This document shows positions 25,257 to 34,500 of a stretch of DNA of 64,000 nucleotides, piece by piece. The translations under genes were made by a program, and so were the position numbers. The stretch is from Icerya purchasi (Eukaryota > Arthropoda > Insecta > Hemiptera > Monophlebidae), in assembly GCA_039619475.1 (NCBI GenBank), contig CM077115.1, positions 101,430,393 to 101,494,392 on the forward strand, in the 5' to 3' direction. Below the pieces are notes generated by a model. That model saw nothing but the letters and a program-made list of their open reading frames with translations, ran no database searches and had not been told where the DNA came from. Within the stretch, counting starts at the first letter, position 1; each line of letters opens with the position of its first letter.

Positions 25257-28200
25257 ATTATAATTGTTGTTTTTTTCTTTCATTCGGGAAGTTGCACATC
25301 ACGAACATTATAAATTCCGCCATCTGGTTAGATCGGTTAATAAGAAGAGGTATTGAATTGCTGAGTTTCTAATCGTTAATTCCAGTCTTTTTCTTTCTTT
25401 TGGCGTCTTCTTCGGATTTTCCATTACATTACCAGGTTGAACAAAGTTTCCTTTCGTATTTTGCGTACAATATATTAAATTTTTCTTCTCCTTATATTAT
25501 CTCTTACTTGCAGCTTGTCGATTTTACATCTATTTAATATCTTGCGGTTGGGATTTTTAACATGAATTATGTATAAAATTACTAGAATGTGATTATCAAC
25601 CTATTTTGTGCAAATAGTTTCGTTAGATTTTTAAAAAATTACAGAATTAGTAGGTAACACTACTAAACATACCTGCCGGTAACCCATAAAAACAAAAGTC
25701 CGTTATCTTGCAAGTTTGGAACTCCTAAACATCTCATTTCGTCATCAGATAAAGTCCCATACGGTAGTTCCATATGAATATCCCATGGAGGATCTGCCAT
25801 AACTACGGCAAATTTACCTACGGAGAATATAGTCATCTATTATAACATGCTAGTGTTCGCCCATTGGTCGAGAGTCGACCATAATTATTATTAAAAATTT
25901 GGGGGAAACATATATGAATTTGCATATTTCCAAAAATTTTTTCTACTCTTATACTTCCTCCGTTCATTGTATATCTAAGAATATACACTTTCATATGTAC
26001 TTACAATATAAAACAGTTCGGCAACATTAAAAATAAATTCAATAAAATAACAATAAATCACAATTTAAAAACCCTTATTTATTGATATTAAATGACACCT
26101 TAAGATTTAGTACACTGTAAAAAAAACAATAATGATGATTATTAAGAAAAATTACATTTTAATAAGAACAAATTTACTTGCTATAGCAATTTCATTTTTC
26201 ATTTTTTGTATTAATTTTTTATTTAAATAAAACAAATACTGTTTTCAAAATTTTTCTACTGATAACACTAAAGATCGTCAATAGCTACTAAACACAAAAA
26301 AGAAAGAGAAAATTGATTAATAAACAGAGGAAGAATGTTGTTTTATACATAAATAAACCGCGAAAAACTAGATTAAAAAAGTTCATTGTCAGTTTGAATT
26401 TCGGTATATTGTTCGTGAAGATTTTAATTATATATATCATTAACACTACATATTAAAAAAAAAAAAAAAAAACAATACTTTTACTAGATTTTTAATTATG
26501 ACCCGAGCAAAAATTTACAACAGCATCGATATGATGAGAATTACCGAGAATACTGGTGTCAAAATATCTTAAATCGCATTGAATCCACTGAGCAGGATAC
26601 AGAATCGTCCGTTCACGTTCTAAAACGCTAGTTTCTAACAAATTCTGGGTAGATTCATTTGTTATCGTCAATGTTGTAGATATTTTGTCCACTTCGTAAT
26701 GAACGTACCTAAAAAAAAAGGCAATGCAATCGTTCGCAATTATTAAGCAGTATATTTTTTAGTCCAATGATTACGATGATATTTTTAACTTTTAAGGGCT
26801 TGAACTTGAAAAGCTTTAATTCTTTTAATTTAAAAAATAAAATTATCAAACGATATACTTCAATATTTCGAAATTATTTAATTGTTTTAAGAAACCCGCA
26901 GTTGACAGTTGCCAGATGTAAGCAGCTAAAAATAATTTTAGACAATTCTGTCGTCGTCTAGGATCGAACTCAAGACTTCTGTAATCTCGAGTGTTCTGGC
27001 AACTAGGCTATTGCGACGACTACTCATCTTTCAAAATACTAAAGTGAATATTGAAATTGCGATTAAATACTTTATTGAATCAATATACAAAAAGAAGCGT
27101 GAACAGTAACACCGGTAATATACTTTTTCCGTCTTATTTGGATAAAATAAGAAATAACTAAAAAAAAAGAAAAGAAAAATCGGGTACGAAACTAATTAAA
27201 TTTACGTTTCTGGGTGAAATATTAGCTATAATTTAAAAAGTAAAGCAAAGTAAAGCTCCCGGATGTATGACTGAAATTCTGAAAAAACTTTTCGGAAAAG
27301 GTTTTGTTTTATTATTCTATATGTATGTTAACGCGATACTTAAAAAATTACACATATTTTCCTGTTCAACTAAAATTATTGTCATCGAAAAATCGCATCA
27401 ACCTGCCGAAAAGTTAATGAAATTGAAACCAGTTTCGCTTTTAGCAGTTCTCAGTAAGCTGTAATAAAAGTTATCGTATTGAATCGAATGCGATGTTTCT
27501 TTAAAGATTTAAATACTTGCCCATCAATTTGGTTTTCGTAAAAGTCACAGGATTACTTAGTAAGTTCATCGTGTTCCTCTCAACGTCGCAGAATCATTTT
27601 CTGAGACTCGTACATATGACTCATATTTTTCCTTCGATGGTCAAAAACATTTCGCCATGTTTTTATTTGAGCGCTTAGGCTCGTTTTTTCTCTCGTTAGT
27701 AACGTTAACTACCGACAGAAATGTTTCATTTTAACTAATGTCAGAAATACTTATCCATTTTTTGAATAATGAAGTTTGCTTGTTTAAATAAAACTATACC
27801 TAGTGATTGAGCTTTGCTCAGATTTATTCTGAATTTTGAAATCAAAGTATTAATGGGTTTCAAAAATAGTTAAAAATAAAAATGTTCTAAATTTACTGAG
27901 AAGTGCTCTGTTGCATATTTCTGATATTAGCAATTCTGACTATTGACATTTGTTGTGTTACTACATGTAATGCGATTCATATAGATCACTGATTAATTTT
28001 CCTTACTCTTTTGTTCGCATTTAATTTTTTTTTTAATATATGTGTATGTGTGTTTATTTATATACGTTTGTTTTATATACGAGTGTATTTCTCAGTTAAC
28101 GAGGAAACACGAATAATGTTTAGTAGTAATTTTTGATACATATGAATATTTTAGTATCACTATTGACTCATTTATGTAGGAGTTGGAAATTTCGAAAGGT

Positions 28201-31200
28201 TTTAGTAACCGAAAAGAATCAATTAAAAATCTTTAGATTGTTAAATTTTGACTAAGTCAATGGCTGACTCGTTGCTTTTCCGTCCGATTACGATTTTCTC
28301 GATTGTTGAAACATCTCGGAATCGCATATCACAAGTTTAAAGCAGCGTTCTATTATTAATATAGCTCTAAGTCCCCTCATATCACCTTTATCACAAAGTG
28401 ACTCCAGAATACCGATGACTTACGAATAATAATGTTATCCTAGCCAAAGATAAAATTAAATACTTTAGACTCTAAAGTGCAAAAAAACATTTCATAACTA
28501 AACGTAGCCAAGAAGTTGTACATTAGTTATTAAGCAATAAATTTCAAATATCAACCGAGAATAAACTATTGCTATATAAACGGATTCTCCAGCCAAATTA
28601 GAAATAAAAAAAGTAACACCATGGTAATGTAATGGCTTCACAAAAAGATACTCAGTAATCATTATTGATGCATTATGATACATCACCAATTGAACTGCTC
28701 GATAATTGCGAATTTTTGCTTTTAGCGAACGAATATCTAGATCTTCGCAGTACATATGTGGTTTTAAATTTAAAAAACCGTACTAACAACTGTGCGGTCT
28801 CTCTTCTGAATAGTTTTACCGATTTCGGAACAGTAGACAAAATTAAAGCCACTGATATAATGTTTACATCAAGGCATTTTCTCAAAATAAATACATACAA
28901 AAAGTTGTAAACGAGCATGGAGGGGAAGAAGAAAAGTTAAATTGAACTGCATTTTTTTTTTTCTTTTACTTTCGGTAAATGAAAAAAATTTTACCAATGA
29001 ACTAAAAAAAATTGTTGTTACATTTTTCATATTATACTTAGAAATACTAATTTTACAAACATGTAATAATAATTGAACACACGTATGCAATACATACAAC
29101 AAAAGAATAGAAAATTAACAAAATTCAGTACTTGCATGTGCTCATGTGAAAGCATGTATTAAGGTAGGAACAGTCTCCTAAGTTTTCATCTGTATGAGGT
29201 TCTATAATTTTCTTAAAATGCAATTTCTTGCAATTAGTATTTCCCTCTTTTATACAATCAGCACGTGTTCTATAAATACAAAATTCAGTCAACTGAGTGC
29301 CTAGAATATAGGTTGAAATGTATCACAGTTTTGTTAATAAAAATAATTATATGAAAAAATTATTAAAAAAAAAAAAAAAAAAAACAAAAAAAACGACATT
29401 GAACAAAATTTTTAATTCAAATGAAAAGAACATTTCATAAAATAAAATCAATAAAATTACAATTTTGTAATACAAATCATAACCGCCATACATCCCCCCT
29501 CCAAAAAGAAGTATGATCACCATTTCTTTCCTTCCTTTTTCTTTCAGATTTCGAACTTACAGAACGCGAGTATTATATTTACAGTTTTAAATTTTTTTTG
29601 CACCTCATACATTCATTAACGATTAATAGGTTCCGATTATCTAATATATTAAATTTGTTCTAATAAATTTAGTAACAATTATTAATGGGAGATTTAACAT
29701 TATTAATCGAATTTCATCCACCTTCCAAGTGAACATCATCAGCATTCCCTAGTAATCCTTAACCTTCATTAAACTTCAATATTTATGATATAGTAAAAAA
29801 ATTTATTCCCTTCTACTAAGTTATAAAAAAACAACGTAAAGTAAAAAAAAAACTCAAAAACCTGGTTTAACACAATTACTTGCTAATTCATTGTTTTCCC
29901 AAAAATTTGAATTAACTATTCCTTTCTTTCATCTTATCCTTTTGTAATTATTTTATTATTCTACGCCTACCCGGAAAAGTTTTTAAAGGAGGAAAATTTT
30001 ACAACTGCCAGAAGTTAGAATAAGATATTTACAACTTAAAAGCAAAGGAAATTAATGTTTAAAAATTGTAGGAAAAATAAACTGAATTTAAAAATATTTC
30101 GGTGCAATATCGCTTACCTCCTTGAGATCGAAATTTTTCCGTTAACGAACGTTCCTTAGCAGTAGGTTTACTTAGTAAATCTAAAATTTCTTCTCCAATT
30201 TTCTTTAATTCTTTCTCGCGTATCGATGGAGTACTAATTAAAGACTGTAAAAAATTCAAAGTCAACATATTAAGTTAATTTACATTTTCTTTTACTTTTC
30301 CCACAATGTTAAATGCTAAATCATGTTTTCGATAATACGACTTTCATTTATCGAAACAATCTGTAAAATTTCCAATATCAAAAATTCAAAAATAACGCAT
30401 TAAAAATATTTTAACAGTAATTATAATTTTACACTCAATGACACATCTTTGCCAGCACCTTATTAAATACGTTACATTATCGCCGATATCTGGAAACATT
30501 TGTCAGCAAAAAAATATTAGCCGTTTACACATGTCAATCTTCCGAAACAGTAAATAATTTATAATGATTTTTAAATAATCTTCTGTCATAATACAAGAAA
30601 ACATTTTTTTTTTTCGCGCCTTATTCACATTAATCGACATGTACACATTTAATCCAGAAATGTCGTGCGTTAGAAAATTTCCTTTACCATTGTATATTAA
30701 ACACATGCGATAATTTGAAAGAGACAGATCTACAGTGTTTAACTCAGAGTTATGTCAGACAAATATTCAGGATTCACGTAAGTAGTCTTTTATAGGTAAG
30801 CTGAGGGCTCTGAAATCAAAAGCTAAGAGCAGTGTGCCAGGGCTGGCAATTAGCCGTAATTTGGGTGTAAGTATTCAATTTTGACCTAAGTATATTGTTT
30901 GAATACCGAAAACAATCCTCAAACCTCCATCACCCCACCGCGGGAGATCGAAATCCAATGCCCGTTTTTCAAACTGTATCTTATGTATACTTTTCCGATT
31001 TCCGAATAAACCTTGTCCACTACCACGCACGCCCGCTAAAGTCCGTTATGCCACAAACACCTATATAAATATTCAAATTATCCAAGGTATACTATTTTAT
31101 CACCGAAATTAATACAATCTCCCGTTCCGTTGTAAGAGTTTAAAATTTGCGCGTTACTAACGAAAATTGGCCTATGTTTACTGTTCCATTATTCGAAGAT

Positions 31201-33713
31201 TACCACACCAGTTCTTCCAGGCAAACACACGCGTGCCCATTGCAGCGTACGCCACCACTATCAGTCCCTCGCTTATCACACTGAACAATGCCAGTGGAGC
31301 GTCGCACTTGTAAACATACATCCCGTCCCGGTGCAGGAGTTTGAAATTCAAATATAAGTATTCAAAATTAGCCTAATTTAACCTGATTCTAAAAATTATC
31401 TGGACTCCCTTTCCCTCTCTACAAGTTCACATCCACGTGTAAGTATTTAAATTTGATCTAAGTATACTGTTCCGGTACCGAAAACAAACACAATCCTCCC
31501 CCTCCCATTATTTAAATGTTGCCTGAATTTCAAACTTAAGATGTACGAATATCAAACAGTGCAAAACAGAAATACGAACAATATGCTAGTTCTACCGCGC
31601 GCACGTACATTGTGTGATAACGAGAAAGGCAATAATTAAAAAGTAAATCAAATATTAATAACAAGTTTTTTTCATGATTGGAAATTAAAATTATATCATC
31701 ACACAATTGTAAGTTCGGTATCGTTATGCGCATGATTGTAGAAAACAGATACAATAAAATAATTTTAAAGGCTACAGTTTACAGTATCCTGCTACTGCAA
31801 TGAACTTTTCTGACTTGCCAGATAGCGTCAATGTTGCAGTACGGATCCGTCAATAATTTACTAACCTGACTGAGAGAGATGAAAAATTATGAAACTATTA
31901 TGATCATTAAGTGATATTTCCCTCAATTATCGAATAAAACATTCTACACATATTGTTCACATCAGCACGATTTTTTTTTTTCGGATCTTGTCACTTGGAT
32001 CACTATGTGATGAGGACTTACACCAAATGTTTGTGATGACTAGATTGCTTTTCACAAAAAATTATATAGAAAATCTTCACGGTCGTTAGCTACACCGAAG
32101 CCAAATGAACTAACCGAGATGGATCTTCTTCAAGATCTGATTTTGGCATTTAGATCGCCCTTATTATAACGATCATATCTTTGAGCTTTGTAGTATATAT
32201 CAACGCTTCAATATCACTAGAAATTTTCAACGTTCAAGTCATACTATGAGTCAGTATTAGACGCATATATTTGAATGAAGTTAATACTGGATAATTTAAA
32301 AGTAATTCTAATAAATGTTATTCGGTTTGAAAAAGGTACAGATATAGGGTACCAACTTTTTCTCAGAATCAAAATGGTGACTTCGGGGAGAGGGATCACT
32401 CCTGAAAGCAGAGAATTGTTAAGTATGAGCCATAAATCTATTAACCACATAATACGTACTAAAATATCATCAACATTGTTATCCGCATCTTCTTTAAACT
32501 TCTTGGCAGCCGAAAAATCTATTATTTTAGATTCGTTATCATTAGTAATGTATTCACGAAGTGGATTATCTAAATAAACAATAAATTTAAGAAGCGAATG
32601 ACAAATGAATTTAAAAATTACGATTACTAGTGAAATTTAGAAAAAAATGAAATAAACAAAATTACATTTCACACTTAATAAGGTTTAATGTGACTTTTTA
32701 ACAAAATAAATAAATATCGAATTTGAACGAAGACCCGTAATAAACAGTCGATATAATAATTAGATTTCGCGAATTACCTGATTTTTCCGACAAATAATTA
32801 TCTGGTTGATTTTCACCATTGACAGTCCATTCCCCTTTGTCATTATTTTTAATTTCCCGTACCATGTCTAGAAGTTTCCCTTGTTCTGCTGATATAACTT
32901 CTATACCGGGTTCTCCTTCACTTACTATTTTGGATATACTAAACATAGTAAATCATTATGTCTGATAATGCAACGTTATTGTTCGATTAGCAAAACTAGT
33001 TAAATTTTACTAAACTTAAAACATACCTTATTAATCTCTGTAAAGAAAACTTATGCAGTAAATTAAAAACAGCGGAATGCGATATCTGATGCAACAAGGA
33101 ACATTTTTTCGACATTGTCGACAATAATTGCCAGGAAGTTATTGGAAAAACAAGTTTTATATCCGACAGGTACTCCAAAAATAAATATTCCATTTCTTCA
33201 ATATTTTTTTCTCCATTATCTTCGCTCGACAACTCAGCCCATAAATAATTTTCTCCTGCATTAACGTTAACATATTTTTATGAAAGGAAGGTGGTAAATT
33301 TTGAATTTTACTTAGTGTCATGTTAATACTTGTTATTCTTTAAATTATTATACAAAAATCCTAAAAAGGTTTTCTAATATGCCAGCTTCAGAATAACCCA
33401 CGCAAGTTATTGTATCAGTCAAAACCGTATTCTTTCGACGTTGTGACACATTACATAAATCATGTAGCCTTATACATATGAAGTAACAAAAATACAATTT
33501 TTTACGTCTTTAGACGTTTAATATGTAAGAAAAGATAATAGTAGATTTATTTAGTATTAATAAACATTGCATATAAACCTATATACCTGTTCTAACCGGC
33601 GACACAGCGACATTTAATATATCCTGTCTCTCCTTTTTTCGTTTCTGCAACTTTTCTCTAAGAATATTTCGCCTACTTTTTACGGCTTGTATATTTTTCC
33701 AAGTGTCAGACAT
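13147..33713 (-). CDS. METTL3: METTL3, N6-adenosine-methyltransferase catalytic subunit (whole gene, 11 exons)
   Basis: This gene encodes the catalytic subunit of the nuclear METTL3-METTL14 complex, which transfers a methyl group from S-adenosylmethionine to N6 of adenosine in mRNA (family knowledge). The coding exons join as 33713-33587, 33255-33027, 32938-32778, 32569-32460, 30244-30118, 29300-29132, 26708-26545, 25817-25673, 24910-24763, 18325-18147 and 13261-13147. All introns are GT-AG, phases agree, and the total is 1674 nt or 557 residues plus stop, slightly shorter than the 580-residue human protein. Domains seen: N-terminal MSDTW leader helix, two C-x7-C-x7-C-x3-H and C-x5-C-x5-C-x3-H fingers (residues 259-311), catalytic DPPW (371-374), and the conserved [17 protein letters not shown] segment. 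All are intact. The start is the only Met giving the conserved MSDTW N-terminus. It is divergent from CSE1L. I see no reason to think it is a pseudogene. Exon boundaries are inferred by eye. Confidence 0.96.
13262..15019. other. METTL3 last intron, proximal part, no feature recognised
   Basis: AT-rich intron sequence holds only a run of 27 T at 14792-14818. That run might be the minus-strand poly(A) end of a retroelement. The two overlapping ORFs at 13590-13876 lack any recognisable motif. Confidence 0.5.
15020..15850 (+). mobile_element. Non-LTR retrotransposon 3' fragment with RNase H (copy 2)
   Basis: Frames give [12 protein letters not shown] (about 15045), [10 protein letters not shown] (about 15118), [17 protein letters not shown] (about 15250) and [12 protein letters not shown] (about 15625). 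Together they form the RNase H helices and the catalytic Asp/His end motif, followed by the Cys/His tail. The first motif retains its Glu. The 3' end reads TTGGGTCAAGAGG then a short A tract. It is inserted antisense to METTL3 in its last intron. Confidence 0.78.
15998..16065 (-). mobile_element. Minus-strand retroelement 3' end (T tract plus GGCTCGGCC module)
   Basis: A T-rich tract followed by GGCTCGGCCTTCGCCATTTA matches, in order, similar T-tract-plus-module blocks at 22691 and 23750. This is expected for 3' ends of one poly(A)-tailed family inserted on the minus strand. Confidence 0.5.
16174..17994. mobile_element. Large inverted duplication of a mariner-type transposon 3' half
   Basis: The arms 16174 to about 16650 and about 17565 to 17994 are inverse copies. 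In the left arm, read on the minus strand, degraded frames give DNALSH (expected QDNAPSH), [28 protein letters not shown] and KTIPKKAFQ. These are the last catalytic block and C-terminus of a mariner-family transposase. The right arm carries the same C-terminal region on the plus strand. The centre (16860-17510) is unpaired and unrecognised. The outer ends share GAACATCA. Neither arm is intact. Confidence 0.7.
18147..18325 (-). CDS. METTL3: METTL3 exon 10 (residues 461-520)
   Basis: It encodes [20 protein letters not shown], then [26 protein letters not shown] and HNVQPNW. These are the C-terminal half of the Rossmann-like domain with the SAM-contacting Phe-Gly-Arg...His-Asn run. It is separated from exon 9 by a 6.4-kb intron. 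Confidence 0.95.
18326..20158. other. METTL3 intron 10, proximal part
   Basis: Mostly AT-rich with no coding signal. At 18805-19010 a GC-richer block contains GGGTTCGAAAC, a possible tRNA-type B box, and GGCGGCCGAAAGAAAGGAAC. It may be a SINE, but no clear A box or tail was seen. Confidence 0.4.
18805..19010 (+). repeat. Possible SINE
   Basis: The block stands out by base composition from its AT-rich surroundings and holds a B-box-like GGTTCGAAAC. No second copy was found in the window. Confidence 0.25.
20159..22640 (+). mobile_element. Old LINE remnant (endonuclease start to reverse-transcriptase thumb)
   Basis: Frames read [16 protein letters not shown] with IIAITEPN (about 20185-20272), resembling the start of an APE-type endonuclease. 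[11 protein letters not shown] follows near 20860. Near 22145-22240 comes [20 protein letters not shown], the LxLNxxKT motif after the catalytic palm. [15 protein letters not shown] follows near 22328. No YxDD box is visible and stop codons are frequent. It is antisense to METTL3. Confidence 0.6.
22691..22740 (-). mobile_element. Minus-strand retroelement 3' end module
   Basis: A T tract followed by GGCTCCAACTTTTACCATTT and GGCCAATC, related to the modules at 15998 and 23750. Confidence 0.45.
22741..23749. other. METTL3 intron 10, no feature recognised
   Basis: AT-rich sequence without a recognisable coding or repeat signal. Confidence 0.5.
23750..23800 (-). mobile_element. Minus-strand retroelement 3' end module
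   Basis: A T tract followed by CCCTGACCCAGCCACGCCAT and TTAGCC, related to the modules at 15998 and 22691. Confidence 0.45.
23801..24762. other. METTL3 intron 10, distal part
   Basis: Very AT-rich with A and T homopolymer runs. Nothing else is seen. Confidence 0.6.
24763..24910 (-). CDS. METTL3: METTL3 exon 9 (residues 411-460)
   Basis: It encodes [20 protein letters not shown] and the [17 protein letters not shown] segment, nearly invariant in METTL3 and forming part of the contact with METTL14. Acceptor TGTAG, donor GTAAAT. Confidence 0.95.
24911..25672. other. METTL3 intron 9 with TA microsatellite
   Basis: The 762-bp intron holds a pure TA tract at 25211-25248 and no other recognisable element. 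Confidence 0.8.
25673..25817 (-). CDS. METTL3: METTL3 exon 8, catalytic DPPW exon (residues 363-411)
   Basis: It encodes [22 protein letters not shown] followed by LFLWVTGR. The DPPW motif (371-374), needed for adenosine binding and catalysis in the MT-A70 family, is intact. Donor GTATGT. Confidence 0.96.
25818..26544. other. METTL3 intron 7, no feature recognised
   Basis: This 727-bp intron is AT-rich and shows no coding or repeat signal beyond a short A run at 26456. Confidence 0.7.
26545..26708 (-). CDS. METTL3: METTL3 exon 7 (residues 308-363)
   Basis: The exon begins with KYVHYEVD, completing the second finger, and ends with [18 protein letters not shown], the conserved start of the methyltransferase domain. 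Acceptor TTTAG, donor GTAATT. Confidence 0.95.
26950..27020 (-). repeat. tRNA-like sequence, probably SINE head or tRNA pseudogene
   Basis: Read on the minus strand, a 7-bp acceptor-like stem (GTCGTCG with CGACGAC) encloses TAGCCTAGTTGCCAG, resembling an A box, and GAGTTCGATCC, matching a B box. The anticodon and T stems pair poorly and the A box sits three bases too far in. It is therefore not a functional tRNA by eye. Confidence 0.55.
27235..28460 (+). mobile_element. Jockey-like reverse-transcriptase remnant, antisense in METTL3 intron 6
   Basis: The frame at 27240-27464 reads [13 protein letters not shown], then YVNAILKK, and [13 protein letters not shown]. These correspond to KAPGPDGI, FNAIL and YRPISLLPVLSKLFE of Jockey-type reverse transcriptases. 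Later pieces give QFGFR with KSHRI (about 27522) and DRNVSF (about 27712). Asp of PGPD is replaced by Cys, and stops are frequent. Confidence 0.75.
28640..28915 (+). mobile_element. Possible Polinton/Maverick-type capsid-like fragment
   Basis: An 81-codon ORF starts [14 protein letters not shown] and contains [17 protein letters not shown]. This resembles, from memory, the EYIDLRxTYLxL region of a capsid-like protein found in Polinton-type elements and related uncharacterised animal proteins. It is a short isolated piece with no neighbouring Polinton genes. The opposite strand is also open, so the evidence is modest. Confidence 0.3.
29132..29300 (-). CDS. METTL3: METTL3 exon 6, zinc-finger exon (residues 252-308)
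   Basis: This exon carries all six Cys and the first His of the METTL3 tandem fingers (Cys259, Cys267, Cys275, His279, Cys295, Cys301, Cys307), which contribute to RNA binding in the family. The last His is in the next exon. Donor is GTACTG, a weaker but acceptable site. Confidence 0.93.
29301..30117. other. METTL3 intron 5, no feature recognised
   Basis: AT-rich intron with an A run at 29367-29391. No coding or repeat signal. Confidence 0.7.
30118..30244 (-). CDS. METTL3: METTL3 exon 5 (residues 210-252)
   Basis: It encodes the [25 protein letters not shown] segment, which corresponds to the conserved EILELLNTTTAKEQSIVEKFRS helix of vertebrate METTL3. Acceptor TTACAG, donor GTAAGC. Confidence 0.94.
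30245..32459. other. METTL3 intron 4 with a degenerate repeat block
   Basis: The part 30840-31520 is richer in C than its surroundings and built of related segments. The rest shows no recognisable signal. Confidence 0.6.
30866..31520 (+). repeat. Degenerate tandem-type repeat block
   Basis: GTGTAAGTATTCAATTTTGA at 30868 recurs as GTGTAAGTATTTAAATTTGA at about 31438, each followed by CCTAAGTATA or TCTAAGTATA and ACCGAAAACAA. Related segments near 31138 and 31340 hold GAGTTTAAAATT or GAGTTTGAAATT and GGCCTA or AGCCTA. The unit is therefore roughly 280-300 bp, much diverged. Confidence 0.6.
32460..32569 (-). CDS. METTL3: METTL3 exon 4 (residues 173-209)
   Basis: The exon encodes a linker ending in [20 protein letters not shown], just before the helical segment preceding the zinc fingers. 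Acceptor TTTAG and donor GTACGT give matching phases. A 100-residue plus-strand ORF across it is only its antisense shadow. Confidence 0.88.
32778..32938 (-). CDS. METTL3: METTL3 exon 3 (residues 119-173)
   Basis: A TTTAG acceptor and a GTAATT donor bound it. The product is an acidic, low-complexity linker ([19 protein letters not shown]...) typical of the poorly conserved middle of METTL3. Phase 2 in and phase 1 out fit its neighbours. Confidence 0.9.
33027..33255 (-). CDS. METTL3: METTL3 exon 2 (residues 43-119)
   Basis: The exon follows a TGCAG acceptor and ends before GTATGT. It encodes the N-terminal helical region ([13 protein letters not shown]..., LPITSW-like helix, KFSLQRLIR). This part is conserved in pattern only across animals. 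Confidence 0.9.
33256..33586. other. METTL3 intron 1, no feature recognised
   Basis: This 331-bp intron contains nothing beyond AT-rich sequence. Confidence 0.8.
33587..33713 (-). CDS. METTL3: METTL3 exon 1 (residues 1-43)
   Basis: This exon starts at the ATG of [13 protein letters not shown], matching the METTL3 leader helix that is MSDTW in vertebrates. A Lys/Arg-rich helix follows. It ends in phase 1 before a GTATAT donor. Confidence 0.93.
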
Positions 33714-34415
33714 CACAAAATATACTATACGTTATAATACACATTTACTAAAAATAATGAAATAATAACCGGAAAGTCTATACATAAAAAATAACGTCGT
33801 TTATAAATTGTAAACATTTTTAATCGGTATAATTTTTTTGGGTTGTATAACAATAGAGCGTTTATAAACACAGTTGATTGCAAATAAAAAATTTTGATCG
33901 TAAAATATTATTATCGGAAAATTATTGTAAAAATATATGTAAAAGAAAATTATACATTTTTTTAAAGATTAAAATTTTTGGCTTATTTTTACATTGTATT
34001 GTTTATAACAGAAATAATTGGATATAACAAGTAACCAAATTTTAAACAATTAAAAAGTCGAAATATTTTTGCGATAACAATAGTATACAATTTAAAAGTG
34101 CGCTCATCGTTCGTTAATTTTCTAGCTAATTTGCGGCGAACGCGGTTTATTTCACATATCGGAAATATCTTTGTCGGCTGGAAGGTTCTCAATAGTTCTT
34201 TTTGTTTTCTTTTTATTTGTAACATTTTAGTTAATTAAAATATTTTCACACTTTCGAAGGTAACTACGGTATTTGTATAGTTGCTAGTTTGATTACTACA
34301 TATACTTCTTGATGTTTTAATATTCATGTATGAAATGCGCTTTTTAAATGAATACTGTTTTACGCGTAGATATGTTTTTTAAATATAGGTCTTTTTGACG
34401 TTCTTACATACAGAG
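33714..34415. promoter_or_regulatory. Shared bidirectional METTL3/CSE1L promoter interval
   Basis: Only 702 bp separate the two divergent start codons, so both 5' UTRs and core promoters must fit here unless there are undetected upstream non-coding exons. I see no strong TATA box placed for either gene and no CpG island. A 78-codon minus-strand ORF (33989-34225) lies inside but resembles nothing I know. Confidence 0.6.
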
Positions 34416-34500
34416 ATGGAAGTTTCAGAAGAAAACTTAGCTTCTTTACGTATTTATTTGCAGAAAACATTGGACCCTGATCCAAATGTACGAAAACCAG
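34416..34500 (+). CDS. CSE1L: CSE1L exon 1 (residues 1-29)
   Basis: It starts at the ATG of MEVSEENLASLRIYLQKTL and reaches DPDPNVRKP, matching the exportin-2 N-terminus (TLDPDPAIRRPAEKFL in human). Donor GTATAT, phase 1. Confidence 0.94.

Noticed and set aside
32275..32577. 100-codon plus-strand ORF
   Set aside because: It is antisense to METTL3 exon 4 and its flanks, with no recognisable motif.
33989..34225. 78-codon minus-strand ORF in the shared promoter interval, considered as a third small gene
   Set aside because: No start context, splice or homology support, and the location is expected to be 5' UTR and promoter.
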